The notes beneath the pieces were generated by a model. The model was given only the letters and a program-made list of their open reading frames with translations. It did not search any database and was not told where the DNA came from. A stretch of DNA of 25,107 bases from assembly GCA_934539245.1 (NCBI GenBank), contig CAKTCK010000026.1, positions 1 to 25,107 on the forward strand. The letters run 5' to 3'. Of this stretch, positions 22,234 to 25,107 are shown one piece after another; positions within the stretch are counted from its first letter, which is position 1; each line of letters begins with the position of its first letter. This DNA is from an uncultured Faecalibacterium sp. (GTDB taxonomy: Bacteria; Bacillota; Clostridia; Oscillospirales; Ruminococcaceae). A program made the position numbers and the translations under genes.

Positions 22234-23595
22234 TTACTGCGCCTTTGCGGCGGCTTCCTGCTGCTTTTCCTTTTGCAGTTTACGGAACACCACAAAATAC
22301 GCCGGGATCAGGAAGAAGCAGGCAAAGAACCATGCCACCGGGTTTGCGATGCAGGCGGCAAAGTAGCCCCACAGCGGCACGAACCAGAAGCCCACCATGG
22401 CGCGGGCGATCATCTCAGCCACACCGGCAAACATGGCAAGGCCGGAGTGCCCCAGACCCTGAATGGTGTAGCGGTAGATGATAAGCACGGCCAGCGGGAT
22501 GTAGAACACGCTGTTCCAGAAGATGAAGTCCTGCGCGTTGGCCATAATGGCGGTCTCGCCTGCGTCCAGAAACAGGCCGATCAGGGGCTTGTCCAGCACG
22601 CGCAGGATGAGGAAGGACGCCACGCTGTACACGCAGCCGATGCCCAGTGCGGTGTTCACGCCGCGGTTCACGCGGTCCAGATCCTTCGCGCCCATATTCT
22701 GGCTGGTGTAGGTGGTCATGGCGGTGCCGATGCTCTCCAGCGGCACGCTGAGGAACTGCGCAGCCTTGCCGCCGGCGGTCTGCGCCGCCACGATATCGCT
22801 GCCCAGACCGTTCACCGCGCCCTGCAGCACCACGCTGCCGATGGCGGTAATGCTGCACTGCAGGCCCATGGGGAGGCCCATGGCGCAAAGCTTTGCGCAG
22901 TGCGGTGCGCTGATGCGCCCTTCTTCCTTATTCCAGCGCAGCTCCGGGTAGTGGCGCACGATGTAAAGAAGGCTGCCGATGCCTGCCACAGCCTGACTGA
23001 ACACGGTGGCAAAGGCGGCGCCGAACACGCCCATGTTGAACACAATGATGCAGGCAAGGTCCAGCCCGATGTTCAGCACGCTGGCCACCAGCAGGAAATA
23101 CAGCGGGCGCTTGCTGTCGCCCAGTGCACGCATCAAAGCGCTGGTCACATTATAAAGCAGGGTGAAAGGGATGCCCGCAAAGATGGTGCGGATATACACA
23201 TCCGCAAGGTCGATGATGTTGGCGGGGGTGTTCGTCCACACCAGAACCAGCCGGGTCATAGCCACCGTAACGATGGTGAGCACCGTGGCAAAGGCGATGG
23301 ACAGCCACACGGTATTGGCGGTGTAGCGGCGCATCTCGTGGTGGTCGTGGGCACCGAAGGTCCATGAGATGGGGATGGAAAAGCCGCAGGCAATGCCGTT
23401 GACAAAGCCCAGCACCAGATAGTTCAAACCGCCCACGCTGCCTACCGCCGCCAGTGCCTCCACGCCCACGAACCGACCCACGATGATGGTATCGGCCAGA
23501 TTGTAGAACTGCTGGAACAGGCTGCCCAGCATCAGCGGCACAGCAAAGGCAAGGATCAACTTCAACGGGCTGCCCTGCGTCATGTCTTTGGTCAT
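22234..23595 (-). CDS. MATE family efflux transporter
   Basis: The 453-residue integral membrane protein has about twelve hydrophobic segments in two similar halves, as in Na+- or H+-driven multidrug exporters. The start MTKDMTQGSPLKLILAFAVP, then LMLGSLFQQFYNLADTIIVG and FVGVEALAAVG, are the classic clostridial MATE N-terminus. NVTSALMRALGDSKRPLYFL and the second-half SAFG-like region also fit. The C-terminal tail is short and charged (KLQKEKQQEAAAKAQ). I place the start at the ATG at 23595, nine bases after GGAGG. Substrates cannot be predicted. The gene is monocistronic, with promoter at 23703-23731 and a terminator-like hairpin between promoter and start, so expression may be attenuated. 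Confidence 0.94.
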   Translation of the reverse strand: MTKDMTQGSPLKLILAFAVPLMLGSLFQQFYNLADTIIVGRFVGVEALAAVGSVGGLNYLVLGFVNGIACGFSIPISWTFGAHDHHEMRRYTANTVWLSIAFATVLTIVTVAMTRLVLVWTNTPANIIDLADVYIRTIFAGIPFTLLYNVTSALMRALGDSKRPLYFLLVASVLNIGLDLACIIVFNMGVFGAAFATVFSQAVAGIGSLLYIVRHYPELRWNKEEGRISAPHCAKLCAMGLPMGLQCSITAIGSVVLQGAVNGLGSDIVAAQTAGGKAAQFLSVPLESIGTAMTTYTSQNMGAKDLDRVNRGVNTALGIGCVYSVASFLILRVLDKPLIGLFLDAGETAIMANAQDFIFWNSVFYIPLAVLIIYRYTIQGLGHSGLAMFAGVAEMIARAMVGFWFVPLWGYFAACIANPVAWFFACFFLIPAYFVVFRKLQKEKQQEAAAKAQ

Positions 23596-23649
23596 GGAAA
23601 TATACCTCCTGCCCACATAAAAAGGATGGATGTTCGCATTTTTGCCGTG

Positions 23650-23682
23650 AAAAACGCCCTGCCGGAAAAGCGGCAGGACGTT
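23650..23682 (-). terminator. Terminator-like hairpin in the MATE leader
   Basis: AACGCCCTGCCG (23653-23664) pairs with CGGCAGGACGTT (23671-23682) around GAAAAG, giving 12 bp with one G-U on the minus strand, followed there by TTT. It lies about 15 bases after the predicted start and 55 bases before the MATE ATG. It could be an attenuator for MATE or the delayed terminator of the ABC transporter operon, whose last stop is about 100 bases upstream. Confidence 0.7.
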
Positions 23683-23702
23683 GATAAGGATTCATGAGTG
23701 GT

Positions 23703-23731
23703 ATTATAGCGGAGCAGCGCCGGTTTTACAA
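23703..23731 (-). promoter_or_regulatory. Promoter of the MATE gene
   Basis: Minus-strand TTGTAA (23731-23726) and a perfect TATAAT (23708-23703) are 17 bases apart; the start is near 23695. Confidence 0.7.
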
Positions 23732-23786
23732 GACTTGGTTTGCATCAACATTTCTAGTTTTTTACCCAAAGAATTGGTGATTTTGC

Positions 23787-24569
23787 TCACTCCGCGTAGT
23801 GTGCCAGAAACTGTTTGGTGCGCTGCTCTCTGGGATGGTCGATCAGCTGCTTTGCAGGGCCTTCCTCCACCACCACACCGCCGTCCATGAACAGGATGCG
23901 GTCGGCCACATCCCGGGCAAAATGCATCTCGTGGGTCACGATGATCATGGTGGTCTTGCGGTCGGCCAGCTCCCGCAGCACCCGCAGCACCTCGCCGGTC
24001 AGCTCCGGGTCAAGGGCGCTGGTGGGCTCGTCGAAGCAGAGGATGTCCGGATGCAGTGCCAGCGCGCGGGCAATGGCTACCCGCTGCTGCTGCCCGCCGG
24101 AAAGCTGGTGCGGGTAGTGGTCTGCCCGCTCCGAAAGCCCCATCTGCGCCAGCAGCTCCCGCGCCTGCTGTTCCAGCTGCGCGTGCACCGCCTTTTTGTT
24201 GGCGCGGTAGTCCGGGCGCTCCTTTGCCAGCAGTTCCCCTGCCAGCATCACGTTCTGCAAGGCGGTATACTGCGGGAAAAGGTTGAAATTCTGGAACACC
24301 AGCCCGAAGTGCAGCCGCTTTTTGCGGATCTCGCTCTCCCGCTGAGTGGCGGGGTCGGCGGCGTCCCACATGGTCTCGCCGTTCACCCGGATGCAGCCGG
24401 TGTCCGGCCGCTCCAGAAAGTTCAGGCAGCGCAGCAGGGTGGTCTTGCCAGAACCGGACGAGCCGATGATAGCCAGTGCCTCGCCCTGCTCCAAGGTAAG
24501 GGAAATATCCTTTAAGACCTTTGTATCTCCGAAATTTTTGCCAATGCCGGAGGCTTCCAGTAATGCCAT
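23787..24569 (-). CDS. Polar amino acid ABC transporter ATP-binding protein (GlnQ type)
   Basis: This cytoplasmic ATPase powers uptake of a polar amino acid. The 260 residues show Walker A GSSGSGKTTLLRC, the Q-loop VFQNFNLFPQYT (the NLFPH-like motif of amino acid importers), signature LSGGQQQRVAIARAL, Walker B ILCFDEPTSALDPE, and the switch His in VTHEMHFARDVADR. It is slightly longer than typical because of an insert around RPDYRANKKAVHAQLEQQ. The ATG at 24569 has GAGGAGG eleven bases upstream, overlapping the end of the permease gene 16 bases away, so the two form an operon. The binding protein is not in the window and probably lies to the right. Substrate unknown. Confidence 0.95.
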   Translation of the reverse strand: MALLEASGIGKNFGDTKVLKDISLTLEQGEALAIIGSSGSGKTTLLRCLNFLERPDTGCIRVNGETMWDAADPATQRESEIRKKRLHFGLVFQNFNLFPQYTALQNVMLAGELLAKERPDYRANKKAVHAQLEQQARELLAQMGLSERADHYPHQLSGGQQQRVAIARALALHPDILCFDEPTSALDPELTGEVLRVLRELADRKTTMIIVTHEMHFARDVADRILFMDGGVVVEEGPAKQLIDHPREQRTKQFLAHYAE

Positions 24570-24585
24570 ATTCTTAAAAACCTCC

Positions 24586-25107
24586 TCAGCAGCGGAAATA
24601 ATCCAGTTTCTTTTCAGCCCATCCGAACAGCAGGGTGAGTGCGCCTACGAACACAAGGAAGAACAGCGCCGTGGAGAACAGCGGCCAGATCAGACCCTTT
24701 GCGCTGTACTCCTTTGCCATCATGATGATCTCCTTGTTGGCGATGGTGTTTGCCAGCGAGGTGTCCTTGACAAGGGTGATGATCTCGTTGCCCATGGGCG
24801 GCAGGATGCGCTTGACCACCTGCAAAAGGGTGACCTTGAAAAAGATCTGCGTGCGGGTCATGCCCAGCACCTGCCCGGCTTCGGTCTGCCCCTTGGGCAC
24901 TGCCTCGATGCCGCCGCGGTAGATCTCGGAAAAATAGCAGGCGTAGTTGATGGCAAAAGCCACCACCGCCGCCACCATGCGCCCACCGGAGCCGGAGGGC
25001 CAGGGGTTATTCATGCCCAGCAGACCGGGCCCCAGATAAATGACGATGATCTGCAGCATCAGCGGCGTACCGCGGATGACCCAGACAAAGGTCTTTACCG
25101 CACCGGA
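24586..25107 (-). CDS. Polar amino acid ABC transporter permease (HisM/GlnP type), 5' end cut by window edge
   Basis: The visible 173 C-terminal residues begin within the family motif VWVIRGTPLMLQ and include several membrane helices. The EAA loop that contacts the ATPase is clear: EIYRGGIEAVPKGQTEAGQ followed by VLGMT. LPPMGNEIITLVKDTSLA is also typical. The C-terminus ends GWAEKKLDYFRC. About 50 residues, including the N-terminal helix, should lie beyond the right edge. It is upstream of, and co-transcribed with, the ATPase gene. Confidence 0.94.
   Translation of the reverse strand, partial: SGAVKTFVWVIRGTPLMLQIIVIYLGPGLLGMNNPWPSGSGGRMVAAVVAFAINYACYFSEIYRGGIEAVPKGQTEAGQVLGMTRTQIFFKVTLLQVVKRILPPMGNEIITLVKDTSLANTIANKEIIMMAKEYSAKGLIWPLFSTALFFLVFVGALTLLFGWAEKKLDYFRC

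Noticed and set aside
23150..23695. Minus-strand frame of 181 codons beginning MNPYQRPAAF at the MATE transcript start
   Set aside because: It overlaps the MATE gene in another frame, would be leaderless, and is Gly/Arg/His-rich without motifs.
1..25107. CRISPR arrays, intact insertion sequences, rRNA, phage structural genes
   Set aside because: No regularly spaced repeats, no intact transposase or intact integrase, and no rRNA-like sequence seen on either strand.

Overview
The window looks like chromosomal DNA of an anaerobic gut Firmicute of the class Clostridia, most likely Faecalibacterium or a close Oscillospiraceae relative. The coding DNA is GC-rich, AGGAGG-type ribosome binding sites precede most genes, and promoters have consensus -35/-10 boxes separated by 17 bp. 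The clostridial SCIFF peptide with its radical SAM maturase is present, as are a TIGR03905-type TSCPD protein and an oleate hydratase. The genus is inferred from gene content; no 16S or other marker lies in the window.

Layout. 1-1355 (-): an exopolysaccharide-initiating sugar transferase, cut by the left edge. 1444-2807: a decayed island beside tRNA-Leu, holding an internally deleted helicase remnant and a frameshifted, truncated tyrosine integrase. 2865-3101 (-): tRNA-Leu(UAA) with its own promoter and terminator. 3126-6466 (-): pncB (nicotinate salvage) and guaB (GMP synthesis), each with its own promoter. 6467-7096: no protein gene, but a well-delimited promoter-to-terminator unit of about 180 nt that folds into a long rod, the best candidate here for an unrecognised RNA gene. 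7097-8812 (+): an aspartate-dehydrogenase-like gene followed by a D-2-hydroxyacid dehydrogenase homologue that lacks the usual catalytic Arg and His. 8841-10506 (+): TPP riboswitch, terminator, thiD and tenA, a thiamine pyrimidine salvage operon. 10568-13748 (-): the scfA-scfB peptide modification pair, followed with an ATGA overlap by an Orn/Lys/Arg decarboxylase-fold protein; an intrinsic terminator separates scfA from scfB. 13769-14056 (-): a DUF2508/YaaL-like gene. 14213-14396 (+): tRNA-Gln(CUG) with a perfect consensus promoter. 14475-16235 (-): a 5'-nucleotidase with a twin-arginine signal. 16512-18284 (-): oleate hydratase. 18653-22073 (-): an aconitase-family hydratase, a PHP phosphoesterase and a TSCPD protein in one operon. 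22234-23595 (-): a MATE exporter behind a possible attenuator. 23787-25107 (-): ATPase and permease of a polar amino acid ABC importer, cut by the right edge.

How the parts fit. Most of the window is housekeeping and nutrient salvage: nicotinate (pncB), purines (guaB, 5'-nucleotidase), thiamine (thiD, tenA) and amino acids (ABC importer). The RiPP-type cassette scfA/scfB is the specialised peptide system. Its translational coupling to a PLP enzyme, and the nearby DUF2508 gene, recall the yaaL...yaaO order known from Bacillus, which suggests that scfAB sits inside a rearranged ancestral yaa cluster. Intergenic spaces are dense with inverted repeats. Several terminators share near-identical stems, which points to a repeated terminator family in this genome.

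Limits. Assignments come from reading motifs by eye. No alignment, folding program or database search was run, and promoters and operators are sequence matches only.
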